64,000 nt of DNA. It comes from Erythrocercus mccallii. Its lineage: Eukaryota; Chordata; Aves; Passeriformes; Dicruridae. The translations under genes were made by a program, and so were the position numbers. The stretch is taken from contig VZRG01000191.1 of assembly GCA_013397435.1 (NCBI GenBank), positions 294,057-358,056 of the forward strand, given 5' to 3'. The notes under the pieces are model-generated. The model was given only the letters and a program-made list of their open reading frames with translations, ran no database searches and was not told the DNA's origin. Positions 11,303-23,741 of this stretch are shown here, piece after piece (positions within the stretch are counted from its first letter, which is position 1; each line of letters opens with the position of its first letter).

Positions 11303-14300
11303 ACTATTTACCCTACTGTGAATGACATAAACTCCACCTGAATGACAGAGTAGCCCTTAAAAAACAGCCACCTAAGTGATGGCACAAGATAAATGATGAC
11401 TAGACAGGTCTGAGAGAGGGGGAGAGAGCACAAAATACAGCAGAACATGAGGAGAGAGGAGCGAATAAGCAAACCTGGAAGACTTCAGAGTGACTGGTGG
11501 CTCCCAGTCTGTGAAGGGGGCAGAAAAAGATGGCAACAAAAGCAAATATGGACTTCACTGGATAGGTAACAAATGGTAACAGTACAAATATGCTTGAAAT
11601 AGCCAATTCTCAGAGCATTTAGTGAGAACTATTGGCATTAGGATGTCACCCTTATCTGGGAATGGTGTGCACTAACTTACAAAAGCCTACTTTTTTTGTT
11701 TGTGGTCACTATATTTGTAAGAACACTATATTTGTAAGAACACTGTATTTGTATTAATTAGGTGAAACAGTTATAAGGTGTATAGTATTTGAAGATAAAA
11801 AGAAAACAAATGGTATAATAATTATGCATATCTGCTTTTTAAAAAAAATTGTTTTACTATTTTAAAATTATATGGATTTTCTAAGACTTCAGGGACACTG
11901 CAACAGCAAAGGATGAACATCTTTTTTTTCTGATTGAATTTTAAGTCCTTTTATTCAAGGCTGGAAATAGATAGATAGACCTTCAGTACACAGTCAGCTA
12001 TACACACTTCTCACAACCTTAAAATGAGTTTTTCATTTTATTATTATTACTTCTTTCAAGATGAGTTTTCTGTTTATTTGGGGTCTGGGTTTTTTTGCCT
12101 TATGTCTGCTTTTGAAAAGAATATCAACATGTTCCGTCTGTCATATGGCTTATTTGAGAGGAGACTAAATCACTCCAAATCAATGCTACATTTCTTTTTT
12201 TTCCCCCACATACATCGATGTCTAGTTTCAGCAAGGACAGCACTAATTTTTTCACAGCAGCCATGAGGAGGTGGAGCCTGGATCTGTGTGAGCATGTACA
12301 TAGATGAAAGAACAAATGATTACTTTTAAGGTTTTGTCTAAAATTAATCAAATGTTTTAGGCTCCCAAAAGTTGCTTTTTTGGTTTTGGGTACACAACTT
12401 TTCCTTTATATAACATCTACATCCATGTAATTGTTTGGATATAAATGCTAACAAGTACACATTCTTGAAAATAAAAGGCCAGCACAAATACTGTATATAA
12501 CATTACCTGCAGAACTTTTGCCTAAAAATTTGTTTGGTGAGCTAGGTACGTCAGCATATTTTGGCTTGCACTAAAAAGGTGACTTTTTTTGAGCTGCTGC
12601 TTCAAAATTAACTCAAAAATTGATCTCTGAATAGAGCACAAGTTGCTGGAAAGTGCTACCTCATTTCAGCATAAAAACAGAGCTTGGAGGGCAAAGAACA
12701 ACCCAAGAACATTTTCCCATTTTTTAAAATCCCTTCTTCCCCTTGTATTTAAATGTTTCAATTTTATGTTTTATAAAGGTAGTTTGGTTAAAGGCAAATT
12801 CTTCCCAAATTAAGTTTCTATAAAGGCCAGTGTTCAACAAAAAATTGTTTCCAATGGGTCTTTCTGTCCTCTTGTCAACAGACAGGCAACCATCATAATT
12901 TTTTTCAGGCTAGACCTATTACTCTTTTTTTTTATTTTTGTCCTTTATTTTCACTACAGACAATTTCATTGTTGGCACTATCACTCATCGAAGCCTTATC
13001 CTAGCCTCATATGTAAGAGCTTTGTATTCCTCTGACCCTCATTCATATCTGACAGACTTTTAAGAGTAGAGACTTTTTGGCATTTCAGTACAGCAATGAA
13101 GTAGGAAGGCATTTTTGGCCTTTTACTGCCAGATTTATGCCAAGTGATAACATATGAAAAATATGCCTGTAGTTAGAAACTGTACAAGTCTTTCTGGGAT
13201 ACTAACACTGTTTTACATTTTGCATATTGATGTATTAGTGTGTCACATGGAGAAAAGCATATGTAATATGACATTATTAACCACCACATCACATTCAAGT
13301 TATTTTTTTCCTTTTGATGATGGAGCTAGAATCGTTGGCACTAGGGCCTGTGGGAATAATATCTGCCTCTAAATATTATATAAATGAGAAAAAAAATCAG
13401 GTTTTTTCCATATTTTCCAGTCTTTAACGTGGATTTCTGAAAAGCTGAGTAAGAAGAACCATGATTATACAACTCAAGACTGGACAGGAGAACAAGGTAA
13501 GGTAAAAGTGAATAGAGAAACTTATGATTTCCATACTATAATGGTTTGTGTGTATATGCACAATACTGTGAACTGCTGGATAGAGCTGGAACTGCTTTTA
13601 CATAAAATCATTATGGCTGAGTAATAACAGCCTTCCTTGGGCAAAGGAGCAGAGACGATCACAAGCTTTTGATGAGCAGTGACATCCAGCTGCATGTCCT
13701 TCCACCCACTGCGAGGCTAAGAATAGTACAGAGGAGTAGCAAACATTGATGCTGTGTCAAGGAAGCTGGGGCAAACCAGGAGAAGCAGCTTTGTTAATGA
13801 GCTCTGGATTTATTTTTTTTTTCCTGGAAGAATGGTTCTTTCAGAACAGCAGATTCTAAATTTTTTGTCTGCATTGCTGGGATGTTCTAATTGACTACCA
13901 TGTCCCAGGCCCTGTTGTATACAAAGTCCTCTGTGTCTCAAAATCCTTTAAAAGAAGACAAGAGAATTACCTGTAGTCTATCTCTGGTTGTTTTCCCAGT
14001 GAACATGTGCAATATTTCTCCCAGATTAATCTTTTCTCCTGTAAGAAGTTGATGTTGTGCTGGTTCAAAATGTGGAGCTAGGTAGCCCATTACTGACAGA
14101 TGAAAAAGAAGAATGTGGAATTGATTAGACAACTTGCTTCTGTTTTGCTTCCTAATTAATCAGGTGATAAAGGACCTTTAGTGCTTTAGTATGATAGTTC
14201 AAGTAAATAAGAACATGGATAACTGATTCCAAATCTTAAAAGGACTAAATGAGCTGTGCTCTGCTAAAACAAAATGGAATAGTTTCTGCTGACAGTTATA

Positions 14301-14582
14301 CTCTTGCAGTTGCTTGGAAGCCAGGAGGACTGTGTGATGTTACTGCCACCAGATTTAACTCACTGTATGTAAATCAAATGAAGATTTTCTACAAAATATA
14401 TAAGCTAAATATATCAGACTAAGTAAATCCACAAGATTCCAAAGGAGCGAAGAGAGGTAAGTAGTTTTGCACCCCATAGGACTGCTAGCAGCAACATTTC
14501 AAAGGAAGGAAAGGATACCTGGACTGAGAAAGGCTCGGAAAATGTTAATGGAGATGTATGAAGGTTGTGCTCCAGATTAAAA
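11303..14582. other. AT-rich intergenic stretch, no gene seen
   Basis: No gene, RNA or mobile element recognised. It contains the 17-bp tandem repeat at 11707-11753. Overlapping open frames at 12024-12266 (+) and 12124-12351 (-) are low-complexity phenylalanine- or leucine-rich readings of T-rich DNA and are not called. Confidence 0.65.
11707..11753. repeat. 17-bp tandem repeat, 2.8 copies
   Basis: Unit CACTATATTTGTAAGAA at 11707-11723 is repeated exactly at 11724-11740, followed by a partial copy CACTGTATTTGTA at 11741-11753. A small minisatellite in AT-rich DNA. Confidence 0.9.
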
Positions 14583-14678
14583 TACTTCTTTCTTTCCTTC
14601 CTTCCTTCCTTCCTTCCTTCCTTCCTTCCTTCCTTCCTTCCTTCCTTCCTTCCTTCCCTTCCCTTCCCTTCCCTTCCC
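14583..14678. repeat. Polypyrimidine tract, (CTTC)n passing into (CCCTT)n
   Basis: An uninterrupted pyrimidine run on the plus strand. It begins with CTTT units, continues as a long (TTCC)n array, then changes to a 5-bp CCCTT unit just before the assembly gap. Such mirror-symmetric polypurine/polypyrimidine DNA can form triplex (H-DNA) structures and is hard to sequence, which probably explains the gap. The apparent Pro/Ser/Phe-rich or Gly/Arg/Lys-rich open frames here are only repeat translations. Confidence 0.95.
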
Positions 14679-14913
14679 NNNNNNNNNNNNNNNNNNNNNN
14701 NNNNNNNNNNNNNNNNNNNNNNNNNNNNNNNNNNNNNNNNNNNNNNNNNNNNNNNNNNNNNNNNNNNNNNNNNNNNNNNNNNNNNNNNNNNNNNNNNNNN
14801 NNNNNNNNNNNNNNNNNNNNNNNNNNNNNNNNNNNNNNNNNNNNNNNNNNNNNNNNNNNNNNNNNNNNNNNNNNNNNNNNNNNNNNNNNNNNNNNNNNNN
14901 NNNNNNNNNNNNN
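14679..14913. other. Assembly gap (235 N)
   Basis: A run of N. Its length may be an estimate. Because pyrimidine-rich repeat flanks both sides, the missing sequence is most likely more of the same tract. Open frames reported across it are meaningless. Confidence 0.99.
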
Positions 14914-14956
14914 CCCTCTTTCTCATCTCTCTTTCCATCTCTTTCTCTCTCTCTTT
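14914..14956. repeat. Polypyrimidine tract continuing after the gap
   Basis: CCCTC, TTTCTC, CATCTC and (CT)n words on the plus strand, a less regular continuation of the tract on the left of the gap. Confidence 0.85.
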
Positions 14957-16498
14957 GTAATTTCCCACTTTTTCAATTCAAAAATGTTTTAAAAGAGAAA
15001 CACATTGACAAAGGAAGTGGGACATGGGCTGTAAAGTAAGCAACACACTACCACAAAATGAATTTTCATTTGTATTTCTACAAACTCTTATCTATAACCT
15101 CTCAAAGCCATTTTTTATGTGAGGTCTGTGAAGACACACAATAGCTCTCTGAGGTTGTTATTTTATTAGTTTTTTTAAAAACCTGCAAAAAAACACATGA
15201 AGTTAAGGCTGTTGCCCAGATACAGAAGTTTTAGCATAGTGTTCTCCAATGGCTCTGCTCTGTAAATAGCTTTCTGTGTGGTTAACCTGGATCTAAATGC
15301 TAATCCAGTTGTATAATATGCATCTCATCCTACTTTAGACACCAGAAAATTAGGTATTTAAGAAAAATTTATTATTCATGCTCCCACTGTGGTCAAGGAA
15401 GAGACACATGCTTTCAAAGGAATAATTCCACCATCTAAAGATGAGTATCAGGTACCTGAGACTTGTAGAGTGAATTGCCCCCAGGACATAAAAATTTACT
15501 GTAACTAGAGGTGGTGCTTTAGAAAACCAGCCTCCGTTTGGGGTTGACATAATTATAGTGGAGGTAGACATCATCCAAAAACTCATCAGTCAATGTCTTT
15601 ATGATGCTCCTCTCCTAAATTTGGAAATGAATCTCATAATGTAAATCTTCATACTGTATTTTTGTCACTGATTTCTAGTATGCTGGGATTGAAATGCACA
15701 ACACTCCCTGCTTTCCTGACAAAATGGGAAAACAGAATCCAAAAGTCCAATGCCTTAGGAGTCCTAGGAGTTCTATTTTATAAATACCAGAGTAGTTTTC
15801 AGATCAAGTAGTGGCAGTAGAAGACTGACTGCAGAACACTATAGGTCAGTGTGTTACAACCTGAATATGTATTAGTGTGTTAGTACAGGTACTGACAACT
15901 CCATACACACAAAATTAGTTCTGGATAAAAACCATGCAAGATATTAAGCAGAAAAGTAACAGCTGAAATGCAAAGCTGCATGGGCCTGACTTGGTAAATT
16001 CCACAATCTCACTTCTGTGAGGTGACCATTTTTACCAACTTTCTGAATCAGTGGAATAAAAAAAAAAATAAGTAAGCACTGTTTCAGAGATTGATTCAGC
16101 TGAATGAATCAAATATTATTTATTATTTATTGCAGCTCTTTATTTGTGAAAGTGTATTGCTCAGACTGTTTTTTCTCTCTATTTTATGTTTTCTCCTCAA
16201 TTATGTTGAGATCTGATCCAGATTGCAGCTGGCTTTTCCTACACATGCAGGGCCAGACTTTCCCCCCAGGCATCCCTCCTCCCAGTTGCAACTCATACAA
16301 TCTTTTGACTGCAAAGAATATTACACACAAATACCACCTGGACAAAGAAGTGCTAAGAAAGAGGAAATATTGTATGCTGCTTTATTTGATATCAACTGAG
16401 TGCTTCCTGCACAGGAGAATGCATAAACAATCTTCTTTGCTGTATGCTGGTATCATTTCCCTTGTAACCCACACATAAAAACCCTCAAGGAGGTCACA

Positions 16499-16557
16499 TA
16501 TATGTCTGTTTATATATGTGCGTGTATGTGTGTCTGTACATATAGATGTGTTTATTT
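16499..16557. repeat. Imperfect TG/TA alternating tract
   Basis: Alternating purine-pyrimidine words TATATG, TGTGCGTGTATGTGTG and ACATATAG. A decayed (TG)n/(TA)n microsatellite, able in principle to adopt Z-DNA, without other signals. Confidence 0.6.
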
Positions 16558-16639
16558 TCATAATTTAAAATTAAAAGAAATAATAAAATACGAGAGAATT
16601 TTCCACAAGCTCTGCTGTCAATAATGTGTTACAGTAAAA

Positions 16640-16900
16640 CACAGCAGTTTAGGATGACAGTTTTCATTTGCTCTTGAAGCAATCAGCGGATTTTAGAGAG
16701 GTGAAATGTAATTACCTCTTACAAACTGTGTAACAATGTTTTCATTAATTCCATTTGGCTATTATCTTTCATTACAACAGGTTTACAGACTCTTGCAGAT
16801 ATGAATTTTGATTTTTCCCACTGACTGGAAAGTGTATCTTATAACCATTTAAGGTTAACCTTAATGAAAACGATAATACAAATAAGCTTATGCTTATAGA
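16640..16900. promoter_or_regulatory. Candidate conserved noncoding element
   Basis: Low-repeat, mixed-composition block with homeodomain-core words (TAATTA near 16710, ATTAAT near 16745), a perfect palindrome at 16849-16864 and no coding frame. It looks like the vertebrate noncoding elements that stay conserved in gene deserts around developmental genes. This is pattern recognition only; no alignment was available. Confidence 0.25.
16849..16864. other. 16-bp perfect palindrome centred on GTTAAC
   Basis: TTAAGGTTAACCTTAA is its own reverse complement. It lies at the right part of the candidate conserved block 16640-16900. It resembles a dimeric factor site, but no specific factor is assigned. 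Confidence 0.85.
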
Positions 16901-18128
16901 TTTGTAGGGGTTTGAGTCTAAGTGAATTAGTTTTATTGGCTAAGTAATTTCAATGTTCATTAAAGGAACACCTAATAGTAGCAAGAACTCAGGTCGTATG
17001 TGCATACAGTATAACATTCATGTGGATTCTCTGACAGATCCTTTGCGTATTTCCTGTTGTATATCCCTCTGAATTGCATGAACAGATATTTCTAAATTAA
17101 TATTTTAACTGAAAAATAAACCAAAAAACCCGTCCATAAATGAAAACAAAACAAAAGAATGTAAAACAAAAAACTCCAAACCAAAGAGTGAACAAACAGA
17201 TTACTTGTGGAAATTAACTTTTCAAACTGTTCAAGGAAATATTTGTTTAATTTGGGGGTATTTTTGAAGCTAGAACTTTTCCATGTGTGATGCTTAAGTC
17301 AGCTTTCAAGAAGGAAAAATTGTCTTTCTTTTCATCTGCAAAAGCTAATCTGAAATGCACTTAGACTTCAAAAATAAATAGACCTTTCACCGTACCACTG
17401 CTAAATTCGGACTTCTCTCTACCAAGAACACTGCTTTTCTTGGTGAGATTCAGAGGGGAAATGTCCATTTATGCCAGTAGGATTTACACATCTAAAATGT
17501 TTGTTGACACTTACAAAACACAAGCTGACTGAAAACTAAACTCAGAGATGAGGTTCTCTGCCACAGGATTGAAGTAATGGGAGGAATCTGAATGGAAAGC
17601 AGCTGACACCTTTTGGGCCAGCTGTCTGTAAATTGCCCCTTCTGTGCTGAGGTGCTGTGTGGTCTGTGCTTCGCTGAGTCACACTGCAGCCATGCTACAA
17701 AGGCAAAGCTGAAAGCCAATATTCAAATGAGGCCCGAAGCCGAAATACTATTTTTCTCCATTAGAGGGTGGTCCCTCCTCATCATGGTTCAGCTCCACTG
17801 GCAGCAGAAGACCTGCAATGCAGTGAGCTGCGTCGAGATGACACATGAATCAGGAGATGTCTGTGCCCTTCCTCCTCGCGCCTTTTGAATGTAGCAGTTA
17901 GAGAAAAGGAGTGTACATGGACACAGGCCAATTCCAAACACACATGCAGTACCTGCTTTTATCTATATATTATGCGTGCCACAAACAGGGGTACCTGCAC
18001 ATACGTGTAGTTGTGCCATGTAAAGCAACTTAGGAACAGCTTTGCTGTGCATCTGGAGCTGAATTCACCATTGCACAATTTTTCTCTTGTCAATAACATC
18101 TACTTGATTTCAGCCATGCTAATTAACT

Positions 18129-18180
18129 GTACACATTAAAAAAAAAAACAAAAAAAACCAACAAAAACAAACCCAACACA
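18129..18180. repeat. A-rich tract with CCA/CAAA interruptions
   Basis: Runs of A interrupted by single C, CCAAC and CCC words. No upstream gene-like or SINE-like body is visible, so I do not call it the tail of a retroposed copy. Confidence 0.7.
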
Positions 18181-19939
18181 TTTGGCACATGTATATACAT
18201 GTATGCAAATGATGTATTAAAAATAAAACCTTTACATTATGGTAAAATTGTGATTAAGAATTGAAAACCAGAGAATACCAAAATGCTACTTGCCAAACAA
18301 ATCTTGCTGCACTCTCATGTTAGTCTGAACAATATAAAAAGCCTTTCACAACATGATTGCATTCATTATTGTAATACCCTAATTCCATGCAGGCAATTCT
18401 ATTCATTCACTTTGTTTTGAAGATTATATATACATGAAGTAGAATTCTGCAATGTCTTTTTACAGCTCAAATTCAATAAGAACAAAAAAATTTCAATAGA
18501 ATTTCCTACTGTAAAATGTACTATGAAATAAATATTGCAATGAAATATAAGAAAGAATTGCTGCTGGCATAATGAAACCACTTACACTTTGTATTTCATT
18601 AGCTTAATAGTAGTGAACTGTCTCATTCACAGCATTGCCTATTACAGATTGTACATGACATATAAAGCTCACAGAAAAGGCCTTTGAAGTTGGTTTTTTG
18701 GGGTTTTTTTTTGTTCTTTTTTTTTTTTTTATGATAAACATCCCAGAATTACCTTCAATAAAGGACAAAATAGAGAAAGCTGATTTCCAAAGGAAGTTTG
18801 GACACTGAGTACTCATGAAAGCAGAGTGCTGCAAACAGATAAAGATGGAAGTGCAGGGTAACAATGCCTCTGTTTTAAATTGACATTGCTCCATTACAGC
18901 ACTTGGGACTGGCAGAGGGTCTGCTCCCTCAGCACAGCATGTGTCTGTGAGCACTCTGAATTCTACAAGAGTAATGTGCCATCAGAACCAGTGAAATAGA
19001 GAAATGCACACATATTTAAATATTCCTGATTAAGAACATAGTATTTGTCTCCTCTCAGAAACAAGCTTTAACTGCCAAGCAAACAGTTCTCCTTTCTGAA
19101 TGTCAGTTTTACTGTCTAGTCTACATCACTCAGCTGCAAGTCCAGAGAGTGTGTCTCCTATGAACACTTATGTGAGGATTTTTCATAAGGTTGTCATAAT
19201 CCCTTACCTACAAACTGAGAAGCAAATGCCAAAGGTTTTGTTATGCTTAGAAACACCTATTCAGAAAAGACACCAGTGGAGAATAGACAATTCTTTTATC
19301 CCTCACTATTATTCTCCTTCATTGTTGTGCTAAAAGAGAGCTTTTCTATGAAATATTTTCTAGATCCCTACCAGCAAAAATAAACAAGAGACATACATTC
19401 GCCTCAGTAATTCTGTATGGTCAGATTTTGAGAACTAAAACAATCTTTTCAGGATTTTTATTCAGCCTTCATATTTTAATAAGCATGGCATATAGGCTTG
19501 CTATTCATCAGCTCAGCCTGACTGTGAGCCTCAGACCTAACAAAACTGCACTTTAGAAACAGCAAATGAACATTTCCTTCTACACAGTACGGCAGAGTAG
19601 CAATAATTTTTGAAAAATGTAGATCTGCACAACGCACACTACAAAACAATTTGTGTAGTAGAAGTGTAGAGCAGTGATTTTATTAGAATAAGACCATTCT
19701 TATTCAGTGAAAGACTCACAGCTGTTGTATGAACAAAGCTTAATATTCCTTCATTTCCCATGCAAGCCTATTTTTCAAGGCCATAATGTCCCCCGTCCAC
19801 CAAGTTACATTTAAAACTACCTAGAGAGCATTTTCACGCAGAGCTTGTGTTACTTATTCTACATATGGTGTGAAGTTCACAGATGAGAAATGTGAGTGCC
19901 TAAAATAAATACTACATGAAACCTGAGAAGCGTGAGGGC

Positions 19940-20120
19940 CCTTGGGAGTTCAGCAAATGAAATGCCTATCAGTCTCTGACACAGCAGACGCTCCCTACAA
20001 TTGGCAGCTTCATGCTTCATTATGCATGGATCAGATATATAGGTATGGCCCCAGGCAAACTCCCTGGTTTAAAGGAGAGGTGCATGCTGGGGAAAGGCAA
20101 ATGTCATTTGCCTGTGAATT
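19940..20120. promoter_or_regulatory. Candidate conserved noncoding element with an E-box palindrome
   Basis: Non-repetitive block containing TTATGCATGGATCAGATAT near 20018-20037 and the 19-bp palindrome at 20095-20113. The mix of POU/homeodomain-like words (TTATGCAT, ATTTGC) and E-boxes suggests an enhancer-type element. Two overlapping short open frames on the plus strand have no domain. Inference only. Confidence 0.25.
20095..20113. other. Perfect 9-bp inverted repeat around a single T
   Basis: AGGCAAATG (20095-20103), T, CATTTGCCT (20105-20113). Each arm has a CANNTG E-box (CAAATG/CATTTG) and an ATTTGC half-octamer word, giving a symmetrical double site. Binding is not shown. Confidence 0.9.
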
Positions 20121-23100
20121 TGAAAGATGAGGGGAAAAGGGGAATAGAGTTGATTAACCAAATGTATGAGGGGTTTATTTTGTACTATTTATCCTAGAGT
20201 TTCCTCACTGAGAGTTGTTGCCAGCATATGTGTTGCACCTTTGATGCTTTGTGGATTTAACAGTATCTAAAAATGCAATTATTCTTGTCTGTCCAGATGA
20301 ACAGGTCCAAAATAAATAACAAGCAGTCAGGTTTTTTACCTCCAGGAAGAAAAATAAAATTTTTTTTTGCTGCCTTTTGTAACCTTTGTAATATAACCTA
20401 TGTTTACAATGAAAAGTCAGCACACAGACTTGCTGAAATTGTACAGATTCTGTTAAACATCATTAAAACATATCATGCTGCCTTAATGAATAAAAACTAT
20501 CATAGAGACTCAGCAACTGCAGGATGTTAGTCATGGGTATTTCCTGTACAGGAAAAAAAAACCCAAAACACCTAGTAACAGATCAGTTTTCTTCACATAC
20601 ATGTAGTTCTAATTAGAAGAAACAGTGAAAATGGTAAATTCACCCTGATCCACAATTAATTGAGGTGTAAGAAAGAACAGGGAAAGAATAAAGGAGAAAC
20701 TCATTACTGACAATCTCTTAAGAAAGAAAAAAAAGATTAAAATGTTTATGGGAAAGAAAACTGTATTTCATCATTCCTGAGAAAATTATAACCCTGAGGG
20801 ATCAACTGAGAAAAAGTGCTACTGAGAATTGGTGTGTCTTAATGAAAACCCTTCTTTCTTCCTGCAGTGTTTCCATTCTGAGATTTCAGTTGTGCTATGT
20901 TCTGTCAATTAAGCTTTAAAATATAATTGTAAAGCTTTTTTCTATCATACCAGTAACAATCATGTCAGATTTTTTTTGAGATCATTTACATACATGCATA
21001 TATATACATACACACATTTATTTACATAAGCTTTTTTTATATAAGTATGTATCTCTGTGTGTCTGTGCATCTTTTTCACTGCAAAAATTCCATGGAAGAA
21101 TGACATGGAATTGTTTGGAGCCTAAAAACATAGATGAAAATAAAGAAAACCAAGTCTATAAAACTGAGAGACTTAAGAAGATAAGCCTTCAGCAGCTGTA
21201 ACAAATAGAATGACAGAGAAAGAAAGAGAAAAAGAATGCCACTAATGTCTCTCAATGCTCTCTCCGTGTGTTCAGACAAGTTATGGCTAGGAATGTAAAA
21301 CTTGAATTTAAAGAAACTGCATCTGGTGGAGATTAAAAAGGATAAAGAGGAGAAAATCGGTTTGATGTACACTTCAAAATGCTGCTCATAATATAGTTTG
21401 TTCTATTACTTGAAAAGAGAGTATCACTGTTCTTTTATGTCTACTTTTTAATCCTATGCTTTTAAAGTATCTTTTATTTGCTCCTATTTGAGGTGAATTG
21501 CCTCACTTCAAAAACTTAAATCTAGTTTGAGGATTTTGACTTTAGAGTGGCTTTCTTTGAATATTCTTCTGAAGTTATATTTTATCCTCCATTTTAACAA
21601 TTCTCAGGTTTTACTAGGTAGTTGTGAATACAAGGTCTTCCACAGTGAGAATCACCTGCAGGCTCGAGAATGCACATTTTATACTAAAGCTGCCAATGTG
21701 TTGTGTCAGGGTCAGGAAAGAGATATTTTCTCAACTTTGCTGAATTGTAAACATGAATATTGTCACACTGAGTCATGTAAACACAAACCTCATTTTATTG
21801 CTATTTTTCTATCCCACTCCATGACTTTATCATTAGCTGCTGCAGGGAAAAAAAATAAACAACCTTAATTTTGGTCAGTTTTGGAGCTTGTTAGAATTTA
21901 AAATGTGAACTTCACTACCCAATTGTGAACTCACAAGTCCCTATGAAATCAATTAGAATATTTATCTATTGGTAAACTACTTAGTCTTTTCTTAACAAGA
22001 TGATAGAAAGAACAAAAAATTTGAACTTCTGCTAATACATCATTGAATGAAGACCACTAAACTAGACCCAAAAGGCAAAACATCTTTTTTGAGCAAAACA
22101 TGACAATCCCAATGTGTTGCTTGAAAGAGTTGAAACAAAAGCAGAAGCTCCCTTGGACTTAAAGGGACCTGGGATGTGTTACAGTTTTTCATAAACAACT
22201 ACAGTGAAATTTGGAGTTTTCCTTTTAGGACTTTGTGTTCAGCTGTTGTGTAAGGTCTTGGTGATAGTTTCAATTCTTTTTATCTGTATTTTAGCATCAC
22301 TTTTCTTGGTGGTATATTGGTAGATGACCAGTGCCTGCAGTTCAGATACAAAAATAAAATGTAAAGAGAATCTATGAAGTCATTGAGACATGACCACCTG
22401 AGACTTGCTGGTTCTCACCAGATTCATTTATCATTTCATAATTCAAAATACACACATATAAGATCCTCATCCTCATTTAAACAGTGGTGCTTGTCTTTCA
22501 AGTAGACATAAATTGAATCCAGCATAGAACCACTCTACACTGCCTGTATCCTATCAGCCTCAGTGAAAAGGGAATTCAAGCTATTAGAAGAAGCAATTTT
22601 TAAAAGTTTTATTTTTTATTTTAACTGAAAAAAAAGAATTTAACTACCTTTAATTTCTCAAACTTCTTTAGCATGCTTCAACTCAGAGGCATATATGTTA
22701 GTAGTGTACAAATTTCACTATCAAGAGAAAAAGCACAGATAGTTTGGGGCTTTAGAGGTACCTGATTCAGTTCAGCCAATCAGCTTTATCTACCACTTAG
22801 TCAACAGTGAAGTGTAGAATAAATGAAATAGTGATGATACAAACAACAAAAAAATTATATGCAGAAAAGGTATTAAAAGATTCATATGTTATATGCTGGG
22901 AGAATAAAATGGTCATTTAATAGTTAACCTATTTTTTAGACAGTAGTATTTTTCTCTCAACTGGAAGCCTATTCCAGTTTTCTGGATGCTATTTTTTCTC
23001 TCATAACCGAGACACCAACCATAATGGCATAAATTAGCACAAGTACAACAGGAGAGAGCACCAATCGACGAACATTAGTTTATGTCAGTACAATATACAC

Positions 23101-23719
23101 AGCTGCCCATGCCATACACAGCACAGCAGTTTTACAAATTTTAATGCAGTTGACATTAAGACAATAAGAATTGATTTGTGGAAGAATTCAAGACCTTTGT
23201 ACTCCTAAGCTGAAACATCTAGTTCTCCTCTTTACAACTCTTAATATTCAAATATTGGACTTCTCCTTCCCATACAGGAAACCCGGCCACACCTCAGTTG
23301 TCAATACCTGCAAGACTCAGCCATCTGTATGAAAAGACAGTGTCCCACAATAATGTACTCTTAGGCTTTATTGTGTCTTTCAGTAACGCTCAAGTTTGAT
23401 TTAAAAAAAAAAAGAAAATTCTCATCTTGACTAATTTTAAGCATGATTTCAGCAGAAAATGTTTGAGTAGATTGTTCCATTTTGCAGAGAAATTTGAGGT
23501 TTGTCTCTGCTTTATGTCCTTTCTGCAAGCAATACATCAATTATCTTCCTCCACTGTCCTCAGAAACCTTTTTTCTTTCTTTTTTCTGACTCATGCTTTT
23601 TTCCTTGAGGTTTAGACTGTTGCTGGTTCAGACTGATGCATGTGACTGGCACTGTGAACTGAAATGAAGGATGGTTACATGCTAACAAGAGCACCCTTCT
23701 CACTCCATGTTTCACACAT

Positions 23720-23741
23720 AGCAGCAGCAGCAGCAGCAGCA
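23720..23741. repeat. (AGC)7 microsatellite
   Basis: Seven uninterrupted AGC/CAG triplets. No coding exon surrounds it: frames through it are short and lack motifs. On the minus strand it reads as a poly-Leu run in a chance open frame. Confidence 0.9.

Noticed and set aside
14414..14992. Open frames of 131-184 codons across the gap
   Set aside because: They consist of N-derived unknown residues and translations of the polypyrimidine repeat.
18129..18180. A-rich tract as the tail of a processed pseudogene
   Set aside because: No gene-like sequence or target duplication upstream.
23720..23741. CAG repeat as a possible polyglutamine exon
   Set aside because: No surrounding coding frame with splice signals or conserved residues.
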